Assembly (NCBI RefSeq): GCF_002154225.1
Contig: NZ_MTSE01000009.1
Coordinates: 1 to 64,000, forward strand
Origin: Hymenobacter crusticola
GTDB taxonomy: Bacteria > Bacteroidota > Bacteroidia > Cytophagales > Hymenobacteraceae
Length of the DNA stretch: 64,000 nucleotides
Reading direction: 5' to 3'
Shown here: piece after piece, positions 50,385-59,087 of the stretch
Layout of the letters: each line of letters opens with the position of its first letter
Position numbering within the stretch: the stretch's first letter is position 1
The notes under the pieces: generated by a model
Databases searched by the model: none
Told to the model about the DNA's origin: nothing
Seen by the model: the letters and a program-made list of their open reading frames with translations, nothing else
Made by a program: the position numbers and the translations under genes

Positions 50385-52118
50385 TTAGGAATGAGTAGGA
50401 GCAGCAGGTGAATTACCGGCCAACGGCGCGGGGTTTCCCTTCGCAATCTGCCGGCGGCCCTGCGAGAGGTCTTCGCGTCGTTGTTCCTCTTCTTGGTTGG
50501 TTTGGCGTAATTCTTCCTCCACTGATTCGAACTCCGTGCGTAAGTTGGCAATGGTAGCTTCCAGTACCCGGCGCTTGCGCTCCAGTTCCCGCTCGCGGCG
50601 CTCAATTTCTTGCTGAGCCGCTGTTGCTAGTGCTTGCTCCTGCAAGAACTGCGTATGGCGGCTAGCCCCCGTGATGATGCCAGTGGGCCCAAGTACCACG
50701 TCGAGCAGACGGACCCCCTCACTTGTAACGAGGAACTCCCGCACTTGGTTGGAATGAGCCATGCCCCGGGCCTTCAGAATACTCAGGCCACGGTTGCGCT
50801 CCCCAATACCTTCCAAGTCGCGCACGTGGAGCCAAACGTCAACCAGCGAAGAGACACCTTCTTCGGTCATTTCTTGGTTGGCGTTGCGGCCGCTCACTAA
50901 GGCCGTAAACAAGGCGGTAATACCTTTTACCTTGAGGTAGTCGATTAGGCGGGTGAGCATGCCTCGCACCTCCACCAAGCTTCCCACGGACACGAGGTTG
51001 CTGATGGGGTCGATGATAACGGTTTGGGGTTTGTACTGCCCGATTAGCTTATGAATCGTGACTAGGTGCTGCTCCAAGCCGTTCAGCGTTGGCCGTGAGG
51101 CTTCGATGTGCAGCAAGCCTTGCTCAACGTACGGCCGCAGGTCCATACCCACGGAAAGCATGTTGCGGATAAGCTGCTGCGGCGATTCTTCAAAAGCAAA
51201 GAACAGGCATTGCTCGCCCCGGCGACACGACTCCAGCGCGAAAGCGGCGGCAAGCGTCGTTTTGGCCGTGCCCGCCGTGCCCGTGATGAGTGCGCTGCTG
51301 CCTCGGTACAGACCACCACGCGTGAACATCTCATCTAGGCCCGGCACCCCCGTCGATACTATCTCGTTGGATACCTCGTGCGTTAGCTTGAGCGACGTAA
51401 CGGGCAGCACCGAAAGGCCGTCCTCGGTGATGAGGTAAGGATATTCGTTTGTGCCGTGTGTGCTACCCCGATACTTCACGATGCGCAAGCGCCGGGTCGT
51501 AATTTGGTTTACAACCCGGTTGTCGAGCAGAATTACGCAGTCGGATACGTACTCTTCCAGTCCCTGCCGGGTGAGTTGTCCTTCGCCCCGTTCGGCCGTA
51601 ATGACCGTAGTGACGCCCTTGTCTTTGAGCCAGCGGAACAGCCGTCGAATTTCGGAGCGTAGAATAGCCTGGTTGGTGAAGCCGGAAAACAAGGACTCAA
51701 TTGTGTCGAGCACCACGCGCTTGGCACCAATACTATCAATGGCGTACCCGAGCCGAATGAACAAGCCCTCCAGGTCGTACTCGCCGGTTTCCTCAATCTC
51801 GGAGCGGTCGACGTGCACGTGGTCGACGCGTAGCTTTTTATCGGCTTGTAGCTGTTTTAGGTCAAAGCCCAGTGAGGTCACGTTGGAGGCTAGCTCCTCA
51901 GCCGTTTCCTCAAAAGCCATGAGCACGCCGGGCTCATCGAACTCCTGAATGCCCCGCACCAGAAATTCTATCCCCATCAGCGTTTTGCCGCAGCCGGCGG
52001 TGCCACAAATCAGCGTGGGCCGGCCGCGTGGCAGCCCGCCCTCCGTGACTTCATCAAGACCTTCAATACCGGTAGGAGCTTTGGCAAGAGCTGCTAGTGA
52101 GTGGGAAAGAGTAGACAT
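50385..52118 (-). CDS. kaiC: KaiC-like double ATPase with C-terminal coiled coil
   Basis: 577 residues from ATG 52118 (a longer frame exists). Two RecA-like KaiC domains. CI has Walker A GTAGCGKT at residues 39-46 and catalytic Glu in AFEETAEE; CII has GTAGTAKTT, AFEESPQQ and TVIIDPISN. In CII the stretch matching the cyanobacterial Ser-Thr phosphorylation pair reads GVSSLVDV, i.e. Ser-Ser. The C-terminal ~85 residues are a charged coiled coil (QEIERRERELERKRRVLEAT and on), not the KaiA-binding A-loop tail of cyanobacteria. No kaiA is present. Heads a kaiC-kaiB-kaiB-kinase-regulator operon. Confidence 0.92.
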   Translation of the reverse strand: MSTLSHSLAALAKAPTGIEGLDEVTEGGLPRGRPTLICGTAGCGKTLMGIEFLVRGIQEFDEPGVLMAFEETAEELASNVTSLGFDLKQLQADKKLRVDHVHVDRSEIEETGEYDLEGLFIRLGYAIDSIGAKRVVLDTIESLFSGFTNQAILRSEIRRLFRWLKDKGVTTVITAERGEGQLTRQGLEEYVSDCVILLDNRVVNQITTRRLRIVKYRGSTHGTNEYPYLITEDGLSVLPVTSLKLTHEVSNEIVSTGVPGLDEMFTRGGLYRGSSALITGTAGTAKTTLAAAFALESCRRGEQCLFFAFEESPQQLIRNMLSVGMDLRPYVEQGLLHIEASRPTLNGLEQHLVTIHKLIGQYKPQTVIIDPISNLVSVGSLVEVRGMLTRLIDYLKVKGITALFTALVSGRNANQEMTEEGVSSLVDVWLHVRDLEGIGERNRGLSILKARGMAHSNQVREFLVTSEGVRLLDVVLGPTGIITGASRHTQFLQEQALATAAQQEIERRERELERKRRVLEATIANLRTEFESVEEELRQTNQEEEQRREDLSQGRRQIAKGNPAPLAGNSPAAPTHS

Positions 52119-52396
52119 TACAGCAGGAACAAACAGAAAACAGGATGCTTCACTAGGCAAGGTACAACCAAGAAAACCGGAAAACTAAAACAGGGGCGCC
52201 GGTCGGCAAGCTGCGCGCCGGAAATGTCGTGCTTGCTTTTGAGGCAAACGACTAGCTTGAACGCCTGCGCCTACTAGGCGCTACTAGCTGCTGCTCGCCG
52301 GGCACCGCCTAGAGTGCCCGCCTAGGTCGTTTGTTGCCACTGCCTACAGGCTTTAGTCCTGTACCTAGGTAGTGTAGCGAGAGGAGAAGCAACCGT

Positions 52397-53494
52397 TTAC
52401 TTCAGGCGCACCAGGGTGGCACCGTAGCCAAACTTTTCCTTGCGCGCATCTTCGAAGAACTTGATGTCTTTGTTACGACTCAGCAGCTTATGAATTTCCT
52501 TGCGCAACGTGCCGTTGCCAGAACCATGAATAAACACGATTTCGTGCATGTTGGTAGCCAGGGCACGACTCAGAGCATCCTCAAAAGCATCAATCTGGAG
52601 CTTGAGCATGGCCGTATTGCTCAGCGGCGGCTCTGCTGTTAGGGCTTCCGGGTTGAGCGCTTCTAGGTGCAAGTCGAACTCGTGCGATGGCGGCACGATG
52701 GCTTTGACCGGCTCCGGCGCGGGCGCTATGGCAGCGGGCTTGGGAGGCGTGTTGCCCGTCAGTTGCTGCTTGAGCTGCTCGGCCAGCTTCTCGGGGGCTA
52801 GCACAACGGGGGCAGCGGGCTTTTCATCCAGCTGGAACAAATACGCTTCTTTTTGCAAAATAGGCGCTTGCTGGCGGCTGTTGTAAAAGGTAGCTGCCTT
52901 GAACTGCTGGCGTTTGGTTAGCAGCTCAAACGCTGTGTTGCCGTTTACGCGGTGCGGTAGGAGCTGAATAATGACGGCCGGCCACTGTTCAAAGTCCTTT
53001 AAGTGCCAGTGCGCCAGCGGACGACTGGTTGCCTTCGGACCTAGCTTATCCGACGACAAGCCGCGGTATTGTCCCTCGCGGTCTTCGCCGTAGGTGAAGA
53101 GCAAGTCGCTATCGGTGTTATTGACGAGGTAGGTCGCTAGCAGCTCCGGCGACTGGTGTACCAAAGCTAGGTACAAACCTTTCTGCACGCGCACGGGCTC
53201 GGGAGCCGGCGCTTTTGTTCCGGTTTTGGAAGCAGCAGGTGTTGGCTTAGTAGTAGAGCTAGGGGTGTTCTGGCGGGTGCCAGCCGCCGCCGCATTGCGC
53301 TCAGCAGCAATAGCAGTAGCCGTTTGACCAAAAGCTTTTTGCTCTTCAGCCGCTACCACCACTACTTCGCGGCGCAATACTGGAATCGTGAAATCATTAT
53401 CAATGGCTACTTCTACCAGGTCGTTGTCGAGCAGGCGGGTGATGATGCCCTCCTCACGACCGGTGAGCAGGCGTACTCGGTCTCCTACATTCAT
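52397..53494 (-). CDS. DUF2027 and Smr (MutS2 C-terminal) domain protein
   Basis: 365 residues. The N-terminal GDRVRLLTGREEGIITRL is an SH3/KOW-like segment. A low-complexity Ala/Pro/Thr linker is followed by the DUF2027 beta domain (VQKGLYLALVHQSP, LLFTYGEDREGQY), and the C-terminal Smr domain has FDLHLEAL, HEIVFIHGSGNGTLRKEIHKLL and GYGATLVRL. Smr domains are nicking or RNA-cleaving endonucleases; the HGxGxGxLR signature is present. Common in Bacteroidota, role unknown. Confidence 0.85.
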   Translation of the reverse strand: MNVGDRVRLLTGREEGIITRLLDNDLVEVAIDNDFTIPVLRREVVVVAAEEQKAFGQTATAIAAERNAAAAGTRQNTPSSTTKPTPAASKTGTKAPAPEPVRVQKGLYLALVHQSPELLATYLVNNTDSDLLFTYGEDREGQYRGLSSDKLGPKATSRPLAHWHLKDFEQWPAVIIQLLPHRVNGNTAFELLTKRQQFKAATFYNSRQQAPILQKEAYLFQLDEKPAAPVVLAPEKLAEQLKQQLTGNTPPKPAAIAPAPEPVKAIVPPSHEFDLHLEALNPEALTAEPPLSNTAMLKLQIDAFEDALSRALATNMHEIVFIHGSGNGTLRKEIHKLLSRNKDIKFFEDARKEKFGYGATLVRLK

Positions 53495-53698
53495 GATGCT
53501 TGTTGCTGGGTGTGGGGTAAAGGTAACGTTTGCGCGCCCGGAAAGATCTCAACGAAGGGTAACGGAGCAAGAGAGTAGCTGCGTAGACGAACAATTGAGT
53601 AGCAGAGGAAGGTCGTTCAACAAGAACTGAAGAGCCATCTTCGGCACTGTTGGCTGCCTCGCTAACTACGGAAGGTCATTCCATTACTCAGTTACGCG

Positions 53699-54706
53699 CT
53701 ACCAGTACAGGCCGCGCACGACGAAGCCCCGCCGGTTATTAAATTCCAGCGCTGGCGCTGGGAGATGAAAAATGCTGGCCACGTAAAACACGCGGCGTAT
53801 GAGCTTACTACGCGTAGGGATACGAAGCAAGTTGATGTCGAGGGTGAGATAATATTGGCGGTAGGCGCGCAGCCCTAGGGCGGCGTTGCGGCTAGGGTCG
53901 TTGTACACCATTTGCTGTGCGCCGTAGCCAACGGCTGGTTGCAGCCACTTGGGCCAAGGGCTTTGCGCTGGCAGCCAAGCAGCTAGATCGGCGCAAAGCC
54001 AATAGGTATGGCCGTTGTAGTCTTTTAAGTATTGCTCTCCCAACGATTTGCCGAGCACGTTGGGGCGTAGTTGGGCGTAGCGGGTGGTATGAAAGGAATA
54101 CTTCGGCATGAGGCGCACTTCGCCCCACGTAAGCTGCTGCCCTACTAGCGCCGCCGAGCCAAGGAAATTAGCGGCTAGGTCGGTGGCGGAGGCCCCGTAA
54201 GCGGGGTCGCGGCCGTCGAGCAGCTCGATTGGGCTTTGCAGTAAGAAGCCCACGAAGCCGCCGTACCAGATGGCCTGCTTATCGGGGAGGCCCGTCCAAC
54301 GCAGCATATCCACGGCCCCACGGCTTTCGTGGAACGCGCCCCAGAAGTGCCCGGCCTTGTCGAGCTGTTTCCACTCGGGCCAGTCATTAAACCAATGCAA
54401 CGGAGTGCGCGGGCCCGTGTACCAGGCCTCACTCAGCAGCACCAGGCCGCCTGTGTACGCCACCGCCAAGCCACCCGCCAACAAGGGAAGTCGCCGACCT
54501 AGGTGCGCAGAATCGGGGGCGGATGGTGGGCGCCGCAGCACGGTTTGGGCCGTAAGGCGGGGCCGAACAGAGTCAGCAGTGGAAGAAAACGATTGGTAGG
54601 CAGAAGCCTGGGCGCGTGCTTGCCCCCGCGAGAGCCAACCGACGCTGGCGAGAAGCACAATCTTGGGCCACGCAGCAAAAAAGGAGGAAACAGAGCAACG
54701 CGGCAT
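53699..54706 (-). CDS. DUF2279 exported protein
   Basis: 335 residues. An N-terminal hydrophobic stretch acts as a signal. WFNDWPEWKQLDKAGHFWGAF and the membrane-like GGFVGFLLQSPIELLDG segment with YGASATDLAANFLGSAALVGQQ are the DUF2279 core (YfiM-like). The C-terminal third (YYLTLDINLLRIPTRS, FHLPAPALEFNNRRG) resembles beta strands ending in an aromatic Trp. Probably outer-membrane associated; function unknown. Divergent from the amylase gene. Confidence 0.75.
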   Translation of the reverse strand: MPRCSVSSFFAAWPKIVLLASVGWLSRGQARAQASAYQSFSSTADSVRPRLTAQTVLRRPPSAPDSAHLGRRLPLLAGGLAVAYTGGLVLLSEAWYTGPRTPLHWFNDWPEWKQLDKAGHFWGAFHESRGAVDMLRWTGLPDKQAIWYGGFVGFLLQSPIELLDGRDPAYGASATDLAANFLGSAALVGQQLTWGEVRLMPKYSFHTTRYAQLRPNVLGKSLGEQYLKDYNGHTYWLCADLAAWLPAQSPWPKWLQPAVGYGAQQMVYNDPSRNAALGLRAYRQYYLTLDINLLRIPTRSKLIRRVFYVASIFHLPAPALEFNNRRGFVVRGLYW

Positions 54707-54868
54707 AACTAAACAAAAGAAGGCTAGGGATGTAGCCCAATTATTCGACTAGTAAAATAGAGCTAGCTAGGTCCCAAAGCTATAAACAAAAGTGACGGTC
54801 CACTTGGCGGCCAACTGCTCGTATGCGTATCTACTTCTCCTTTTTACCACCATTCCACCTCTTCTTTT

Positions 54869-57709
54869 ATGCATAAACTTCGACTCTTGTCGGGCCTGAT
54901 CTGGCTGCTGTTGCTTGTTGGCCTAGCATCTGCCCAGGCGCAGGTGGTCACCACGCAGCCCTACTTCTTCCGCGATGATACACCCGTTACCCTCACCTTC
55001 GACGCTACCAAAGGCAACGCCGGGCTTGCCAACTTCACCGGGCCAGTCTACATCTGGACGGGGGTAGTAACCAACCTTAGCACCAGCAACACTAACTGGC
55101 GCTACGTGAAAAGCCCAAACTTCAACCAGGCTGACCCCGCCGCGCTCATGACGCGCAGCGCCACCAACCCCAATCTGTACACCATCACCTTCACGCCGCG
55201 CACGTTTTACAACGTGCCTGCCGCAGAGCAGATTCTCCGCCTCGGTATGCTGTTCAAGGACGCAGCCGGCAATACCATCGGCCGCGGCGACGGGGGCTCC
55301 GATATTTTCGTGGATGTGTTTCAGGGGGGCTATGCCGTGCGCATCACGAGCCCTGTTACGGGCGGCAACCCACAGTTCGTGACGGCGGGGGCTACCGTGA
55401 CGGTAAGCGCCGCGGCTTCGGCCTCCTCTCGCCTAGAAGTGTACCTGAACAAGGCATTGCTATCGGGCCAGTATGGCGTTACTACCATCTCGTACTTGTT
55501 GCCCCTAACGCAGGCTGGCCGCAATGTGGTGCGAATTCAAGGCAACAGCGGCGCGCAGACCGTTTCCGACTCGGTGGTGTTCATCGTGCGTTCGTCCGAC
55601 GTACCTACGGCTGTCCTGCCCGCTGGCACTAAGGATGGCGTAACCTACCTTTCCAGCACTTCCGTCCGCCTGAAGCTTACGGCGCCCGAAAAGCAATTCG
55701 TGTATGTGCTCGGCGATTTTAATGGTTGGCAGCCCACCCAGGTCATGAATCGCACGCCCGATGGCAAAGACTGGTGGCTCGATATCACCGGCCTGACCCC
55801 GGGACGAGAGTATGCTTACCAATTTTTGGTAGATGGACAGTTGCGCGTGGCCGACCCCTACACGGAAAAGATCCTGAACCCCACCGACGACCAGTACATT
55901 CCGGCTGTCACGTATCCTAACTTGAAGGCGTACCCTGCGGGGCTCACGACGGGCAACGTCTCGGTGCTACAAACCGACCAACCTAGCTACAACTGGCAGG
56001 TTACGAACTTCCAGCGCCCGAAGAAAACAGACCTCGTCATTTACGAGCTGCTCCTGCGCGATTTTGTGGCGCGCCATGATTACCAAACCCTGCGCGATAC
56101 GCTCAGCTACTTGCAGCGGCTCGGGGTAAATGCGATTGAGCTGATGCCATTTAACGAGTTTGAAGGCAACGAGAGCTGGGGCTACAACCCGTCGTTCTAC
56201 TTTGCGCCCGACAAGTACTACGGCACCAAAAACGACCTGAAGCGCCTGATTGATGAGTGCCACCGCCGCGGAATGGCCGTGGTGATGGACATGGTACTAA
56301 ACCACTCCTGCGGGCAAAGCCCCATGGTGCAGCTTTACTTTAATGGCGCTACCGGCAAGCCCGCGGCGAACAGCCCATGGTTTAACCAAGACGCCACGCA
56401 CCCCTTCAACGTGTGCTACGACTTCAACCACGAAAGCCCGTACACCAAGTATTTCAGCAAGCGCGTGATGGAGTACTGGCTCCAGGAGTATCACATTGAC
56501 GGCTACCGCTTCGATCTTTCTAAGGGCTTCACGCAAAAGCAAAGCGCAAACGTGGATGAGTGGAATAAGTATGATCAGTCGCGGGTGAACATCTGGCAGG
56601 ATTACCGCAACACGATCGTTGGAGCCGACCCCGGCGCTTTCATCATCCTGGAACACCTCGGCAACAACGACGAGGAGAAAGTACTGGCCGACCTAGGTAT
56701 GCTGTTGTGGGGCAACATGAACGACAGTTACAATCAAGCTACCATGGGCTACACCGACCGCTGGGATTTCAGTGGCGGCTACTATGGCGCCCGCACCTGG
56801 ACGCAGCCCAACCTAGTAACCTACATGGAAAGCCACGACGAGGAGCGCCTCACGTTTAAGAACGTCGCCTATGGCAATAGCGCCGGCGCCTACAGCGTGA
56901 AGAACCTGAACACGGCCCTCGCCCGCGACGAAATGGCCGCGGCGTTCTTCTTCCCCGTACCCGGCCCCAAGATGGTGTGGCAGTTCGGGGAGCTAGGCTA
57001 TGATTTCAGCATCAACAGCTGCCCTGATGGTTCTGTCAAAGACGAGTGCCGCACCGCCAACAAGCCCATCCGGTGGGATTACCAGCAGGTGCCGGCCCGC
57101 AAACAGCTTTACGAGGTGTACCGCAGCCTGATTGCGTTGCGCATCAATGAGCCGGTGTTTGAAAACCCGGCTAGCTATACCCAGCAACTCGCGGGCGCGG
57201 GCAAAACCATCCACCTGACGGACCCGCGGCTGAACGTGACCATCATCGGGAACTTCGACGTGGTGCCAACTAGCGTAAACCCAGGTTTCCAACAGGCCGG
57301 CACGTGGTATAACTACTTGACCGGTGCGACACGCGTTGTGACGGACCCGAATGCGGCCATCACCTTACAGCCCGGCGAGTACGCTGTGTACACCTCGCGG
57401 CGCATCACGCGGCCAGGGGTGCTAGCTAATAAGGCGGCGCAGCAAACAGCCCTGCGCCTAAGCGCGGCTCCGAACCCCGCCGACGCCACCGCCACGCTAC
57501 GCTATGAGTTAGAGCGTGCGGCCCCGGTCAGCGTCACGGTGACGAACTTGCTAGGTGCTACCGTGCGTACGCTGCCCACTACCACACAGCAAGGCATCGG
57601 CGCGCACGAGCTGACTCTCTCCACCGCCGACCTAGCAAACGGCGTATATCTGGTGCGCTTGGCAGCCGGTACCCAACAACAAACCACGCGCGTGCTGGTA
57701 AGGCATTAA
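54869..57709 (+). CDS. Secreted GH13 alpha-amylase-family enzyme with T9SS domain
   Basis: 946 residues. Signal peptide (LLSGLIWLLLLVGLASAQAQ), a beta-sandwich module of ~200 residues, an E-set/CBM48-like domain (KQFVYVLGDFNGWQP, YAYQFLVDGQLRVADPYTEK), a GH13 barrel and a C-terminal T9SS domain (LSAAPNPADATATLRYEL, TTRVLVRH). Catalytic residues: nucleophile Asp549 in GYRFDLSKG, acid Glu595 in IILEHLG and Asp657 in MESHDEERL; MDMVLNHSCGQSP is region I. Predicted to be secreted and to cut alpha-1,4-glucan. The nearby SusE and SusD support a starch locus. No 20-bp box upstream. Confidence 0.9.
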   Translation: MHKLRLLSGLIWLLLLVGLASAQAQVVTTQPYFFRDDTPVTLTFDATKGNAGLANFTGPVYIWTGVVTNLSTSNTNWRYVKSPNFNQADPAALMTRSATNPNLYTITFTPRTFYNVPAAEQILRLGMLFKDAAGNTIGRGDGGSDIFVDVFQGGYAVRITSPVTGGNPQFVTAGATVTVSAAASASSRLEVYLNKALLSGQYGVTTISYLLPLTQAGRNVVRIQGNSGAQTVSDSVVFIVRSSDVPTAVLPAGTKDGVTYLSSTSVRLKLTAPEKQFVYVLGDFNGWQPTQVMNRTPDGKDWWLDITGLTPGREYAYQFLVDGQLRVADPYTEKILNPTDDQYIPAVTYPNLKAYPAGLTTGNVSVLQTDQPSYNWQVTNFQRPKKTDLVIYELLLRDFVARHDYQTLRDTLSYLQRLGVNAIELMPFNEFEGNESWGYNPSFYFAPDKYYGTKNDLKRLIDECHRRGMAVVMDMVLNHSCGQSPMVQLYFNGATGKPAANSPWFNQDATHPFNVCYDFNHESPYTKYFSKRVMEYWLQEYHIDGYRFDLSKGFTQKQSANVDEWNKYDQSRVNIWQDYRNTIVGADPGAFIILEHLGNNDEEKVLADLGMLLWGNMNDSYNQATMGYTDRWDFSGGYYGARTWTQPNLVTYMESHDEERLTFKNVAYGNSAGAYSVKNLNTALARDEMAAAFFFPVPGPKMVWQFGELGYDFSINSCPDGSVKDECRTANKPIRWDYQQVPARKQLYEVYRSLIALRINEPVFENPASYTQQLAGAGKTIHLTDPRLNVTIIGNFDVVPTSVNPGFQQAGTWYNYLTGATRVVTDPNAAITLQPGEYAVYTSRRITRPGVLANKAAQQTALRLSAAPNPADATATLRYELERAAPVSVTVTNLLGATVRTLPTTTQQGIGAHELTLSTADLANGVYLVRLAAGTQQQTTRVLVRH

Positions 57710-57789
57710 GCTAAATAGTCGATTGCCAAAGGACTGGCTGCTCTTGTTAGGGCCTAGGGGCTTATGTCAAGCCGTAATAACAACCCGGT

Positions 57790-57825
57790 AAAAAGGCCGG
57801 CTCCCACCTGGGAGCCGGCCTTTTT
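57790..57825. terminator. Bidirectional terminator after GH13
   Basis: AAAAAGGCCGGCTCCCA and its exact complement form a 17-bp stem with a 2-nt loop between the convergent amylase and kinase genes. Confidence 0.85.
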
Positions 57826-57893
57826 ATTATTGGTTAGGTAGAGTGGTAATCAACCAATTAACCTGTCTAAGCATTGATCTTCAGCACGCAGCC

Positions 57894-58742
57894 TTACTTC
57901 TTGTACGTTGCGTGGTAGGTAACCAAATCATCGATAGGGGAGCGGATGATTTTACCCACTTTCATACCGTACTCGTTGGCAACTTGCGCCAGCGCATCGC
58001 GGAAATTGTAGCCAACCGAGCCGATACAGTTAAAGGTGTACGACTGGTAGTTGGGGTAATGCAGCACAATGTTCTTGAAGAACGCCTGAAAACCCTCTAC
58101 CACAATCTCGCGGCAGTAGCTGATGTTGTTGTGGTCGTAGGCAAACTTGGCGAAGCTAGCCAGGAACCGGTTGGGCAAAGGCTGATTATACAGCCGGTCC
58201 AAGATGTCGTCGCGCTCTAGCTTGTAGGTATCCCAGAAAATGGTCTGCAAGCCGTCGGGTAGCAGGTCGCGCATATAGTCGCGCAGCAGGCGCTTACCAA
58301 TAAACGAACCGCTGCCTTCGTCGCCCAGGAAGTAGCCCAAGGAATCGACGTTGTAGCTTACTTTTTCCCCGTCGTACACGCAAGAGTTAGTGCCCGTGCC
58401 GAGAATAGCGGCAAAGCCGGGCGTGTCGCCGAGCAGGGCGTGGGCCGCCGCCAGCAAATCGTGGTCGACGTGCACTTCGGCGTTGGGGAAAGCCTGGCGC
58501 ATGGCCTTGGCAATTTTTTCGGCCTTCTCCGCCGACGAAACACCGGCCCCGTAGTAGTACACCTGCTGTACCTGGTCGCGTGGCAGCGTGTCGGGTAAGT
58601 TTTTGTCGAGTGACACCGCCACGTCTTCCGTCGAAACGAAATCGGGGTTGTAGCCTTCGGTATTGAAATAAACACGGTTTCCAGCATCATCGAGCTGGCA
58701 CCAGTTGCTCTTGGTGGAACCGCCGTCGGCAATAAGGATCAT
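57894..58742 (-). CDS. N-acetylglucosamine kinase-like BadF/BadG ATPase
   Basis: 282 residues. ASKHA-fold sugar kinase: phosphate-1 loop MILIADGGSTKSNW, connect regions HDLLAAAHALLGD and phosphate-2 loop AAILGTGTNSCVYDG, then LGYFLGDEGSGSFIGKRLLRDYM (adenosine and zinc-like region), IGSVGYNFRDAL near the end. Phosphorylates GlcNAc or a related amino sugar in the cytoplasm. Alone on its strand between two hydrolase genes. Confidence 0.85.
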   Translation of the reverse strand: MILIADGGSTKSNWCQLDDAGNRVYFNTEGYNPDFVSTEDVAVSLDKNLPDTLPRDQVQQVYYYGAGVSSAEKAEKIAKAMRQAFPNAEVHVDHDLLAAAHALLGDTPGFAAILGTGTNSCVYDGEKVSYNVDSLGYFLGDEGSGSFIGKRLLRDYMRDLLPDGLQTIFWDTYKLERDDILDRLYNQPLPNRFLASFAKFAYDHNNISYCREIVVEGFQAFFKNIVLHYPNYQSYTFNCIGSVGYNFRDALAQVANEYGMKVGKIIRSPIDDLVTYHATYKK

Positions 58743-59087
58743 GGGTAAAGCGAAATCAGAGTGGCAAACAAAGAAAGGGTTCGGCTAGGTACGATACACA
58801 GGCGCCGAAGTAGCGAAGCACGGAAAAGATTTTGGTAGATAAAAATATAGAGTTGCTCCCTATTCTTTTTCGAGGCTAACAAGGGATGAAGCCCGCTCGC
58901 CCGACTAGTAAGAATAGCAGGTAAGAAGCCAATCGACTGGTACCTGTTTTCCCCGAAAGCAACCTGCTTACTCGGCCAGCAGCCTAGTCGATGAAAGTGG
59001 GTTGGCTGCTCGGCCTAGCTCCATTTTTTCCATTCCTAAGCACGAAAAAGGTCTGCTCCCCTTCATCATTTATCAGTTAACTAGTAC
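58743..59087. other. Intergenic region between divergent kinase and GH5-like genes
   Basis: 345 bp. It should hold both promoters, but no TTG-N21-TAnnTTTG pair or copy of the 20-bp box is visible. A poly-A/T patch lies at 58825-58875. Confidence 0.4.
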
